64,000 nucleotides of DNA, taken from NCBI GenBank assembly GCA_900316125.1, contig ONBO01000006.1, positions 1 to 64,000 on the forward strand, in the 5' to 3' direction. Source of the stretch: an uncultured Bacteroidales bacterium (GTDB taxonomy: Bacteria; Bacteroidota; Bacteroidia; Bacteroidales; Paludibacteraceae). Position numbers and translations under genes: made by a program. The notes below the pieces were generated by a model, which worked only from the letters and a program-made list of their open reading frames with translations, did no database searches and was not told the DNA's origin. The stretch's first letter is position 1; the number at the start of each line of letters is the position of its first letter. Positions 44,830-53,009 of this stretch are shown one piece after another.

Positions 44830-44866
44830 AAAAGGCTGGCAAGTAATCAAACGTTGCCAGCCTTTT
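44830..44866 (+). terminator. terminator of fldA-DUF2023
   Basis: AAAAGGCTGGCAA (44830-44842) pairs with TTGCCAGCCTTTT (44854-44866); perfect 13-bp stem with T4. Confidence 0.92.
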
Positions 44867-44877
44867 ATTATTCTATT

Positions 44878-44911
44878 CAAGAACGAGGGCTATGCACAGT
44901 CCTCGTTCTTG
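44878..44911. repeat. 34-bp near-palindrome, right copy (cassette boundary)
   Basis: Exact reverse complement, 34 of 34, of 43777-43810, with the loop in the opposite sense. It follows a complete terminator, so a second terminator here is not needed for the upstream genes. The remnant of the acidic-protein gene starts 10 bp later. Confidence 0.9.
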
Positions 44912-44920
44912 TTTGAATTT

Positions 44921-45066
44921 GGTTTGGGAGGATGGCGAGCGCAGGCTGTACTTTGACGGCGATGTGCTCAAACTGCATTACAAAGGTGAGGATTACACCT
45001 TTAGCAGCCTACGCTATACGCAATGGCAAGAATTGCTATGAGATGAGCTCGCTGCTTAAAAAATAG
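44921..45066 (+). pseudogene. decayed copy of the acidic-protein gene with an internal deletion
   Basis: 44921-45009 matches 42850-42938 of the acidic-protein gene with two mismatches in 89 bp (starting at codon 7-8, VWEDGERRL). It then jumps to sequence matching the gene's last 22 codons (43522-43588; RNGKNCYEMSSLLKK, stop at 45066), which is more diverged. About 580 bp between are missing; the junction shares AGCC on both sides. The two parts are in different frames, and there is no start codon at the left end, so no protein is made. The 106 bp that follow, up to lipoprotein C, hold nothing recognisable. Confidence 0.88.
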
Positions 45067-45172
45067 TGTTTTAACATTATTTATAAGATTTTTAAGTGGT
45101 ATAAATAAGAAATATAAATACCTGTGCACTCGGTGCCATTTGTGTGGTAATAAAAAATTTAATCAATTAGAT

Positions 45173-47242
45173 ATGAAAAAATTGTACTTGAAAAGTGTTT
45201 TGCTACTTGTGTTAACACTATTGGTAGGTCTTACATCTTGTAAGAAAGACGAGTTTAAGAACCTAAGTCTATCATTTTCTACATCTAAGGTTGAACTTGA
45301 TGAGGGTGGCTATGTGAGCCTGAAAAAATATCTGGTAATTCAGCCGTCAAATCTTGATACTATAACTTTGGCATGGAGCAGCTCAGATGAGAGTGTTGTT
45401 ACAGTAACTCCCAGACGTGGTGACGCAGAAGCTGTTAGTGACGGCACTGCCACCATTACAGTGTCAGCTTACGGTAAATCCGCCTCTGTTAAAGTTGAGG
45501 TTTTGCCACTGGCTGTAACTGATTTCAAAATTCCAGGAGCAATAAAAGATATTTTCGTTAATGTACCTCGCCCTATAGAGGGCATTGAGATTACCCCGGG
45601 AGGGGTTAATCCTGCACGTATAAGCTGGAGCTGTAAAGATGGTAAGGAGTCTAAAGTTGTATTCCAATATAATCAGGAGGAACATTTATGGTACTTTACC
45701 GCAACAGAGGCTGGCACTTACAAGGTAGAAGCAACAATAGATGAGTTTACCGTTTCTTCTGAGTTCACTGTATCTGTAAAGCCTATCACATCGCTTAAAC
45801 TTAGCGAGGAGTCTATTTCACTTTTAAGTCAAGGAGAGGAGAGACGTACCGCAGATCTTACATATACATTAGAGCCGGAGGATGCCTCATATCAGGAGGT
45901 GGAGTGGAGTGCTACTCCAAGTGGTATAATAAACCTTGATAAAGGAAAAATTACAACGATAGATGGCAAGGAGGGAACCGTAACAGTCACCCTCAAACAT
46001 AAGGCAAAAGCTACAGGTGATAAGGATATAGAAGCCACCTGCAAGGTAGTGGTTACAAAAACGGTTGCTGTTGAGAGTTTTACGTTGTCTGAATCAGAGG
46101 TGACATTTGACATAGGCAAAACTTATACATTAAAAGTAAAAGATTTTAAACCCGCTAATGGTGATGTTTCAAAAATTCACTGGGAATCAGACGACTGGAA
46201 TGTGGTGAGTTTGCATAATGTAGCAGGTTCGTCATGTACGTTGGAAAGTCTTGGAACTGAAACTAAAACTGTTTATGTTACTGCCACAGCACCAAACGGA
46301 TATGCCCAGAAAGTCAAGGTTACAGTACAAAAGGTTCCATCCACTCTTACTTGGGATGTACCAAATGATATATTATTCTTCACAGGAAAAACATACAAAT
46401 TACCTGATGCAGTAGTGAACAAAGGTGCTACGATAAATAAAATTGTGTACACAGTGTACACAAAAGATGGCAATGTGGCCTCAGATATGAAGGTAAATGT
46501 TGTTTGGGATGGAGTGGAAATAGTAGCTCCTACAAGCATTGCATCCACGTATCCGTACAGAGAATATAAGGTGGTGGCAAAGTGTGATAATTATGAAAAA
46601 ACTAAAAAAATTACAGTTGTATCAACATCTTATCTTAGCAATTACGTTGAACTTACTGAATATGATACAAACATATTTGGTACGTATAAAACAAAATTGA
46701 ATATATTTAGTAGTCGTTATTTAAAAGATTATAAATATAATGACTGTATACTTAGTAGTATATACTTCTCTCCTGACAAGCAGGGGTATTACATATTAGA
46801 GGGAAATGATTATAAGCCCAATGAAGAATATAGTAAATTGGAATACTACTTTGATGATTTAGATAAGTCTGAAAAAGAGACGGATATGATAAAGGTTATG
46901 ATGCGATTATATGATTACAATAGAAACAACTATCAAAGTTACAGGATTGACATAAATCTCACGTATTCATTTTTAGGATATGAATATCGATATTCTAATA
47001 AAAGTGGTAATATAAAGGCTGGAGAGACAATTACAGTGAATTATATAAACGAGGGATATCTAAAATATTTTGCTCCTGGTGTTAATATTTATCAAATTTA
47101 TTACTCTGATAATAATAAAACAAAAGATTACCTATCGTCGGGGAGTGTGGGGGGAGAAACATATACTTCAAGTGCAGAACGTACAATGCAGATTAAGATA
47201 AGAGATTATGAATCACCGATATATGTAAAATACAAAAAATAG
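45173..47242 (+). CDS. Big_2-type surface lipoprotein C (family of five)
   Basis: A 689-residue lipoprotein: signal MKKLYLKSVLLLVLTLLVGL, TSC, then KKDEFKN. The first Ig-like unit spans about 25-115 (YLVIQPSNLDTITLAWSSSDES, YGKSASVKVEV), followed by further Ig-like units and a divergent C-terminal part with many Tyr and Asn residues (YNRNNYQSYRID, GETITVNYINEG). It pairs with D immediately downstream: signal and first unit are about 90 percent identical, and both share the same 17-nt leader before the ATG. ATG 45173 starts the signal peptide; the longer frame from 45140 does not. The AT-rich 3' third is unlike the other members. Confidence 0.78.
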   Translation: MKKLYLKSVLLLVLTLLVGLTSCKKDEFKNLSLSFSTSKVELDEGGYVSLKKYLVIQPSNLDTITLAWSSSDESVVTVTPRRGDAEAVSDGTATITVSAYGKSASVKVEVLPLAVTDFKIPGAIKDIFVNVPRPIEGIEITPGGVNPARISWSCKDGKESKVVFQYNQEEHLWYFTATEAGTYKVEATIDEFTVSSEFTVSVKPITSLKLSEESISLLSQGEERRTADLTYTLEPEDASYQEVEWSATPSGIINLDKGKITTIDGKEGTVTVTLKHKAKATGDKDIEATCKVVVTKTVAVESFTLSESEVTFDIGKTYTLKVKDFKPANGDVSKIHWESDDWNVVSLHNVAGSSCTLESLGTETKTVYVTATAPNGYAQKVKVTVQKVPSTLTWDVPNDILFFTGKTYKLPDAVVNKGATINKIVYTVYTKDGNVASDMKVNVVWDGVEIVAPTSIASTYPYREYKVVAKCDNYEKTKKITVVSTSYLSNYVELTEYDTNIFGTYKTKLNIFSSRYLKDYKYNDCILSSIYFSPDKQGYYILEGNDYKPNEEYSKLEYYFDDLDKSEKETDMIKVMMRLYDYNRNNYQSYRIDINLTYSFLGYEYRYSNKSGNIKAGETITVNYINEGYLKYFAPGVNIYQIYYSDNNKTKDYLSSGSVGGETYTSSAERTMQIKIRDYESPIYVKYKK

Positions 47243-47284
47243 TACAGCGCTTTGAATTAATCCTCAATCACTAATCAATTAGAT

Positions 47285-49351
47285 ATGAAGAAATTGTACT
47301 TGAAAGGTGTTTTGCTACTTGTTTTAACACTATTGTTAGGAATTACATCTTGTAAGAAAGACGAATTTAAAAACCTTAGCCTCTCATTCTCTACATCTAA
47401 GATTGAGGTTGATGAGGGTGGTTATGTGGAACTGAAAAAATATCTTGTAATACAACCTTCAAATCTTGACACCATAACCGTTGAGTGGAGCAGTTCAGAT
47501 GGAAGTATTGCCACTGTTACTAAAAATGGTGAGGTAGAAGGCATAGAGGGTGGCGCAGTCACCATTACAGCATCTGCCTATGGAAAGTCTGCATCGGTTG
47601 AGGTGGTGGTTAAGCCGTTGCCTGTTACTGCCATTAAAATACCAGAAGCAGTGGCTACTATCCATGTGAATGTGCCACACCGTATAGAGGGGGTTGTGAT
47701 TACTCCGGAAGCGGTGAACCCTAAGCGTATAAACTGGAGCTGCAAAGAGGATGATTCCAAAATCTCATTTCAGTACAATACGGAGGACCATTCATGGTAC
47801 GTTACCATAACTGAGGGTGGTGACTACAATGTGGAGGCGTCTATAGGCGATATCAAGGCCTCTTCTGTATTTACGGCAACTGTTAATCCTGTAAAATCAT
47901 TAAGACTTAGTGAAGCAAACATATACCTGCTAAGTCAGGGAGATGATAACCGCACTGCCGAACTAACTTATGAAATAGAGCCGGAGAATGCCTCATACAG
48001 GGATGTGGAGTGGAGTGTGACACCAAGCGGCATCATAAATTTTGACAACGGTAAAATTTCAACCATAGATGGTAAAGAAGGTACTGTATATGTGACCATT
48101 AAGCATAAGGCGGCTTCGCCTCGTGATAAGTCTGCAGAGGCCACCTGCAGAGTGATAGTCACACAAAAGGTTCCTGTAACGTTTTTTACCCTTACAGATA
48201 AAGAGCTTTCACTTGACATAGGCAAGGATGCTTATATAAGTGTTAAGGAATTTCAGCCAGTTAATGGTGACGTGTCTGCAATAAAATGGTCTGTAGATGA
48301 CAAAACTATGCTATGGTTATACAGTGATAAAGGTCCCAACTGTAAGATAACTGCTATTGGAACAAGGGCTGGAACCGCCACTGTAACAGCTACCGCACCT
48401 AACGGTTACGGCTGGAACGTAACGGTTACAGTGAATAAAATAAAGCCTCAGATTGCGTGGGACATGCCTAAAAATCAAATATTTTTTACTGGCAAGACTT
48501 ACTCTCTGCCTGCAGCCAGAGTAGTAAACAAAGATGCTACAATTAAGGACATATTTTATTTTGTCTATGAAGGTAGCGAGGGATATAGGTTATCCACAGA
48601 TATAAACATTACCAAGACATCTGACAATAAACTGAAATTCACCTCCTCTGCTATTAGTGGCTGCAAAGACTATAGATTGGTAGCCATTTGTGATGACTCT
48701 GAAGTGGCTATTCCTATAACCCTTGTGGCGTCAGATTTCCTACAAAAAAATCTAAACCTCGATGAAACCAATTCGGCTTATTATGGCACTTCCCCTATGG
48801 AGCGTACGTTTAAGCCAAATACATATTTGAATACTAAAAATACAGTTGTAAGGGATTTAGTGCGGATTTCTCCAAACAAGACTACGTATTACGCTATCGG
48901 CTCTAAAGAAAATTATGATATAAATAAAGAATATAAAGAGTTGACGTACGTATTCAGACCCCTTGCGTCTGGCAAGGATATTACTGAAGCCCTGAAGTTC
49001 ACCTTGATCCTATATGATTATAATAAAGAGGCTCAAAAGGGAGTGTTTGAAGTAAATATGAGGAACTCCTTTTTAGGCTACCATTATAAAGTGTATGATT
49101 ATTACACCCCAAATCATGATGCTGGAATGGTGAATGCTGGAGATGTACTTCCTGTTCGTTATGCTAAAAAAGATTGGCAATTTTATGCGCCAAGTGTTGA
49201 GTTCTCTCTATTGTATTATGGCGCAGGTGATACTCAATATCTTAAATCTATTAAAACAATAGAAGCTGAAACATACAAAAATGATGAGGCTCGGACTGTT
49301 GAAGCCGATGTCAGAGCCGGAGAGGTTATATACGTGTTATATTATCCTTAA
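47285..49351 (+). CDS. Big_2-type surface lipoprotein D (family of five)
   Basis: A 688-residue lipoprotein starting 42 nt after C, with signal MKKLYLKGVLLLVLTLLLGI, TSC, KKDEFKN. Ig-like units run from about 25 to 475 (SNLDTITVEWSSSDGSIATV, TYEIEPENASYRDVEWSVTPSG) and are followed by a C-terminal part resembling that of C. It has no promoter of its own that I can see and probably shares C's transcript. Its stop overlaps the end of the convergent mtaB by 4 bp. It looks like a tandem duplicate of C that has diverged in the C-terminal third. Confidence 0.78.
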   Translation: MKKLYLKGVLLLVLTLLLGITSCKKDEFKNLSLSFSTSKIEVDEGGYVELKKYLVIQPSNLDTITVEWSSSDGSIATVTKNGEVEGIEGGAVTITASAYGKSASVEVVVKPLPVTAIKIPEAVATIHVNVPHRIEGVVITPEAVNPKRINWSCKEDDSKISFQYNTEDHSWYVTITEGGDYNVEASIGDIKASSVFTATVNPVKSLRLSEANIYLLSQGDDNRTAELTYEIEPENASYRDVEWSVTPSGIINFDNGKISTIDGKEGTVYVTIKHKAASPRDKSAEATCRVIVTQKVPVTFFTLTDKELSLDIGKDAYISVKEFQPVNGDVSAIKWSVDDKTMLWLYSDKGPNCKITAIGTRAGTATVTATAPNGYGWNVTVTVNKIKPQIAWDMPKNQIFFTGKTYSLPAARVVNKDATIKDIFYFVYEGSEGYRLSTDINITKTSDNKLKFTSSAISGCKDYRLVAICDDSEVAIPITLVASDFLQKNLNLDETNSAYYGTSPMERTFKPNTYLNTKNTVVRDLVRISPNKTTYYAIGSKENYDINKEYKELTYVFRPLASGKDITEALKFTLILYDYNKEAQKGVFEVNMRNSFLGYHYKVYDYYTPNHDAGMVNAGDVLPVRYAKKDWQFYAPSVEFSLLYYGAGDTQYLKSIKTIEAETYKNDEARTVEADVRAGEVIYVLYYP

Positions 49352-50634
49352 TCTTCTATCACTATATTACCTTCAGTAAGAGTGACAGCCTCTATAGTGT
49401 TTATAGAGGCTTTGTTATATAGTTTGCATACACGTATGTAGTTGTCTGTGAAGCCAAACATCTTTCCGCCTTTCTGGGTGGCCTCCCAAAGCACACTGTG
49501 TGTGGTGCCTATGAAACTGTTGCAGAACTCTTTCAGCCTGACTGCTGACCAGTCCATAAGAATTTTTACTCGCCTCTGTTTTTCTGCGGGGGTGTTGCTG
49601 TATGGGATTTTTAGCGCAAGTGTGCCGGTGCGCTCAGAGTAGGGGAATACATGGAGCCTTGTTACTGGCAGCGATGTTATAAAGCGGTAACTCTCTTCAA
49701 ACAGTTCTGGTGTCTCACCTCTCATTCCGGCTATCATATCCACGCCTATAAACGCATCTGGCATCAGCTCTTTTATCTTGTATATGCGTTCTGCAAAAAG
49801 AGCGGTGTCATAACGGCGATGCATGAGTTTGAGCACCTCATCACTGCCGCACTGTAGCGGTATATGGAAGTGAGGCGCAAAGCGTTTGTTCAGAGCCACA
49901 AACTCAATTATCTCATCAGTGAGCAGGTCTGGCTCAATGGAAGATATACGGAAGCGCTCAATGCCTTCAACCTCATCAAGCTGCTGAATGAGCTGGAGGA
50001 AGGTCTCTCCTGTATGTTTGCCAAAGTCTCCGATGTTAACACCCGTTAGAATTATCTCCTTTCCTCCGTGATGTGCCACATCTTCTGCCATTTTCACCAC
50101 TTCTGCTATGGTTCCGCTGCGGCTGCGGCCACGGGCGAACGGAATGGCGCAGTATGTGCAGAAGCAGTCACAGCCGTCCTGAATTTTAAGGAAATGGCGT
50201 GTGCGCCCCTCGCTCGACACGGCAGGGTGGAATGGGGTGAGGCGCTTTGTATCTGAAACAATGATTCTGTCGCTGTCATTATGAGATTCTTCGGCCAAGG
50301 CCTCAGAATGACGAAGGGATGATAACAGAAACTTGTCATTTGCTCCTAAAACCAAATCCACACCTTCAATTTGTGAAATCTCCTCAGATTTCAGCTGGGC
50401 GTAACAGCCGGTCACTATAATGTAGGCATCGGGGTATTTACGGTGAATCTTATGTATGAGCTGACGCCCCTTGCGGTCTGCTGCGTCGGTTACCGTACAG
50501 GTGTTTATTACGCACATATCGGGCACATCGGAGGCTGAGGCTTTGGTATAACCTGCCTCATAAAGCCTCTTTGCCAGATAAGATGACTCCGCAAAGTTCA
50601 GCTTACAACCCAATGTGTAAAACGCTACTTTCAT
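49348..50634 (-). CDS. mtaB: tRNA t6A37 methylthiotransferase
   Basis: Radical-SAM enzyme that adds a methylthio group to t6A37 in tRNAs reading ANN codons. The 428 residues have the N-terminal MTTase domain (YTLGCKLNFAES with Cys10, INTCTV with Cys46, TGCYAQ with Cys77, the second cluster site) and the SAM cluster motif CDCFCTYC (Cys155, 159, 162), then the barrel (IILTGVNIGDFG, IPLQCGSDEVLKLMHR, DMIAGMRGET). Residues about 107-120 (LRHSEALAEESHND) are encoded by an inserted palindromic repeat, in frame, in the variable linker between the two domains. All catalytic Cys are intact, so activity is likely kept. The C-terminal TRAM domain is short. Confidence 0.93.
   Translation of the reverse strand: MKVAFYTLGCKLNFAESSYLAKRLYEAGYTKASASDVPDMCVINTCTVTDAADRKGRQLIHKIHRKYPDAYIIVTGCYAQLKSEEISQIEGVDLVLGANDKFLLSSLRHSEALAEESHNDSDRIIVSDTKRLTPFHPAVSSEGRTRHFLKIQDGCDCFCTYCAIPFARGRSRSGTIAEVVKMAEDVAHHGGKEIILTGVNIGDFGKHTGETFLQLIQQLDEVEGIERFRISSIEPDLLTDEIIEFVALNKRFAPHFHIPLQCGSDEVLKLMHRRYDTALFAERIYKIKELMPDAFIGVDMIAGMRGETPELFEESYRFITSLPVTRLHVFPYSERTGTLALKIPYSNTPAEKQRRVKILMDWSAVRLKEFCNSFIGTTHSVLWEATQKGGKMFGFTDNYIRVCKLYNKASINTIEAVTLTEGNIVIED
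50275..50312. repeat. 38-bp palindromic repeat inside mtaB, in frame
   Basis: GTCATTATGAG at the left and CTCAGAATGAC at the right pair with one mismatch; GGCC-AA-GGCC lies between. Same family as 14109-14173. Confidence 0.75.
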
Positions 50635-50653
50635 CTCAGTTGTAAATTCACTG

Positions 50654-50661
50654 CAAACTTA
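50654..50661 (-). promoter_or_regulatory. mtaB -7 box
   Basis: TAAGTTTG on the minus strand, 20 nt before the mtaB ATG. Confidence 0.5.
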
Positions 50662-50666
50662 CAACT

Positions 50667-50700
50667 TTTGTACCACCAATACAAATTTTTACTAATTTTG
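50667..50700 (+). promoter_or_regulatory. promoter of lipoprotein E
   Basis: TTTG (50667-50670), 22 nt, TAATTTTG (50693-50700); divergent from the mtaB box. Confidence 0.6.
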
Positions 50701-50728
50701 CAGTTTGTAAACCTGAGTAACCAATATT

Positions 50729-52795
50729 ATGAATAATATGAGAACTAAAACTTTACTTCTTATCACTATCATTCTTGCCACTGTTTTCTCCGCGTGCAAG
50801 AAGGATGAGTTTAAGAATCTGGAACTTTCCTTTACAAAAGGCAGCGTGCAAGTAGAGGAGGGCTGGGATGTGAGTTTGAAGAAACTTCTTGTGATTAACC
50901 CTCAGAATCTGGACACTATAACGGTGCAGTGGAGTGTTGAGAACCCGGAGATTGCAGAGATAACAAAAAACGGCCTCCTTACCGGATTGGCATCTGGCAG
51001 TACAACTGTCACCGCCTCATCACACGGTAAAAGCGCCTCTATAACTGTTGAGGTTACGGAAATTGATATTACTGATATCACTGTGCCGGAATCATATCCT
51101 GATGTTATTGTAAATGATCCATTCGCCCTTACTGATGTTACTATTGAACCTTATGGTGTAAGCCAGAAACGTCTTGTATGGAGTTGTGAGTCAGACAAGG
51201 TAAGTTTCAACTATGATGAGGAGAAACATCAGTGGTATGCTACAGTAACTGCGAGTGGCAACTATACTCTTAAAGTGGGTGCTAATGGTATTGAGCCTAA
51301 AAGTGTGGAGTTGACAGCTAAAGTGGTGTTGATGAATACGCTTTCAATTACTAATGGTTCATCATTATCACTTCTTAGCACAGGCCGTGAGAAACGTTCC
51401 GTTGCGCTGGGCTATACCTATAAGCCTATAATTGTGTCATATTACACTGTGGAGTGGAGTGTTTCAGGTGATGACTGCATAGATTTTGATGAAGGTCGGG
51501 TTTTTACTAAAGAGGGTAAGGAGGGTGTTGCAATTGTGACTCTCAAGCACAAGAAGGAGGCTCCGGAAGATGTTGAGAGAACTGCGCAGTGCAAGATTAT
51601 TGTTACTAAGAAAACACAGGTGGAGTCATTTGATATTCAAATGTCAAGCACTTCTGTTAAGCCAGGTAACTCAGTTACCGCTACTATTGTTAAAATACAA
51701 CCGTCAGGAGCGCAAGCTGATAATGTGGCATGGTCTGTTGACAAGCCTGCGTTGGTCACACTGTCCAGTTCAACGGGAGCATCTTGTAAAATAACGGCTA
51801 AGAATAGTAAGGCTGAAACGGTTAAACTGAAAGCGGTAGCTCCAAATGGATTTAAGAAGGAGGTGGAAATTACGCTGACGTATACACCTGTTACATCAAT
51901 TAATTTCCCTGAGAGCATAGACAAGAAGGAGGTGCTTTGTTACGCTGGCCGTACGTATACTTTCAGCAAGGCTGAAATAAAACCAGAAGATGCAACATTG
52001 AATAAGGTTATATATTCTTCATCGCCTGAAGGGGTGTCAATTACGGAAAAAGGGAATGGTCTACAGTTTATAATCCCAAATGTTACGTCTCTGACAAAGT
52101 ATACTATTAATGCTAAAGTTGATGGTGACAACACCAAGAGTACATACTTTACAATCTACGCTGTGCCAAACAACTATTTGGAGTCCATTAAAAAGAGTAG
52201 TTATTCTACGTTTGGTTACTTTGGGGCTAGTGAGAGTATAAAACCTAAGGATTTATATAAAAGTACTACACTACCTTCAAAATTCTTTCAACTGATTTAC
52301 TCAGGTAAAAGTTCTGATGCCACTACAGCCGCTACGGTGCCAGTGAAAAGTTATACTAGCGGAGTGTTCTATGACTCTTATGAGGTTGATTACAACAAGG
52401 TGCCGAAGGGTAATAAATTGTATAAGGATGTGGTGTACCTGCAGTTGGTGATTTCTGATGTTAACGGAGTTAAGACAACGTCATCTGTTATTGACTGCTA
52501 TTTGCATTGTTCTTTAGTTTCTTATGTATATACCAAGTCTTATGAGGATTATAAAACCGAACATGAGACAAAAGACGGAGCCACTATAAATGTAAAGGGT
52601 TACGATAGTTACGGAGAGGCTCTTCATCTTATTCTTTACTATTATGTAGATAGTTCTGGCGCTAGTACTACACATCGAACTTTTGAGTCAATTACTGGAC
52701 ACAAAAAGGGTTCCACATATACTGTGACACTTTACGGTAGTGACGCAACTAAGTCTGTTACCGGACAAACCAAGTTTACAATTAAATGGAAATAG
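50729..52795 (+). CDS. Big_2-type surface lipoprotein E (family of five)
   Basis: A 688-residue lipoprotein: MNNMRTKTLLLITIILATVF, SAC, KKDEFKN. The ATG at 50738 (MRTKTLL) matches paralog B's start and may be the true one. The first Ig-like unit spans about 30-115 (NPQNLDTITVQWSVENPEIAEI, HGKSASITVEV), further Ig-like units follow, then the shared C-terminal part from YAVPNNYLESIKKS to QTKFTIKWK. It groups with B in both ends of the protein. An IS1182-type element begins directly after the stop codon, and its left hairpin now serves as, or replaces, the gene's terminator. Function unknown. Confidence 0.78.
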   Translation: MNNMRTKTLLLITIILATVFSACKKDEFKNLELSFTKGSVQVEEGWDVSLKKLLVINPQNLDTITVQWSVENPEIAEITKNGLLTGLASGSTTVTASSHGKSASITVEVTEIDITDITVPESYPDVIVNDPFALTDVTIEPYGVSQKRLVWSCESDKVSFNYDEEKHQWYATVTASGNYTLKVGANGIEPKSVELTAKVVLMNTLSITNGSSLSLLSTGREKRSVALGYTYKPIIVSYYTVEWSVSGDDCIDFDEGRVFTKEGKEGVAIVTLKHKKEAPEDVERTAQCKIIVTKKTQVESFDIQMSSTSVKPGNSVTATIVKIQPSGAQADNVAWSVDKPALVTLSSSTGASCKITAKNSKAETVKLKAVAPNGFKKEVEITLTYTPVTSINFPESIDKKEVLCYAGRTYTFSKAEIKPEDATLNKVIYSSSPEGVSITEKGNGLQFIIPNVTSLTKYTINAKVDGDNTKSTYFTIYAVPNNYLESIKKSSYSTFGYFGASESIKPKDLYKSTTLPSKFFQLIYSGKSSDATTAATVPVKSYTSGVFYDSYEVDYNKVPKGNKLYKDVVYLQLVISDVNGVKTTSSVIDCYLHCSLVSYVYTKSYEDYKTEHETKDGATINVKGYDSYGEALHLILYYYVDSSGASTTHRTFESITGHKKGSTYTVTLYGSDATKSVTGQTKFTIKWK

Positions 52796-52804
52796 TAAAA
52801 AGAG

Positions 52805-52846
52805 GAGGGTGACTAAAAAGTAAGATTTAGTCACTCTCTTCTTTTT
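52805..52846 (+). terminator. left hairpin end of the IS, terminator-like
   Basis: GAGGGTGACTAAA pairs with TTTAGTCACTCTC and is followed by TTCTTTTT. It lies 9 nt after the stop of lipoprotein E and would end that transcript and shield the transposase from read-through. A second hairpin with GAAGAG/CTCTTC arms lies at about 52868-52901. Confidence 0.75.
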
Positions 52847-52931
52847 GCAGAAAGTTTGTCATTATAAAGGGAAGAGACCTGTCGCTACAGGCCTCTTCTT
52901 TGATTATTTAGTTGATTTTCAACTAAATATG

Positions 52932-52963
52932 TTTGGAATATTGCGGGATTTTTCTTAAATTTG
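52932..52963 (+). promoter_or_regulatory. transposase promoter
   Basis: TTTG (52932-52935), 20 nt, TAAATTTG (52956-52963): full consensus, 46 nt before the ATG. Confidence 0.8.
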
Positions 52964-53009
52964 TGTTGCAAAAAAAATAAATCGCGGACAAACCCCACAC
53001 CCCAAAACT

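Noticed and set aside
36496-52795. CRISPR array or DNA-level tandem repeat explaining the lipoprotein repeats
   Set aside because: The repetition is at protein level (Ig-like units) with low DNA identity and no short regularly spaced direct repeats.
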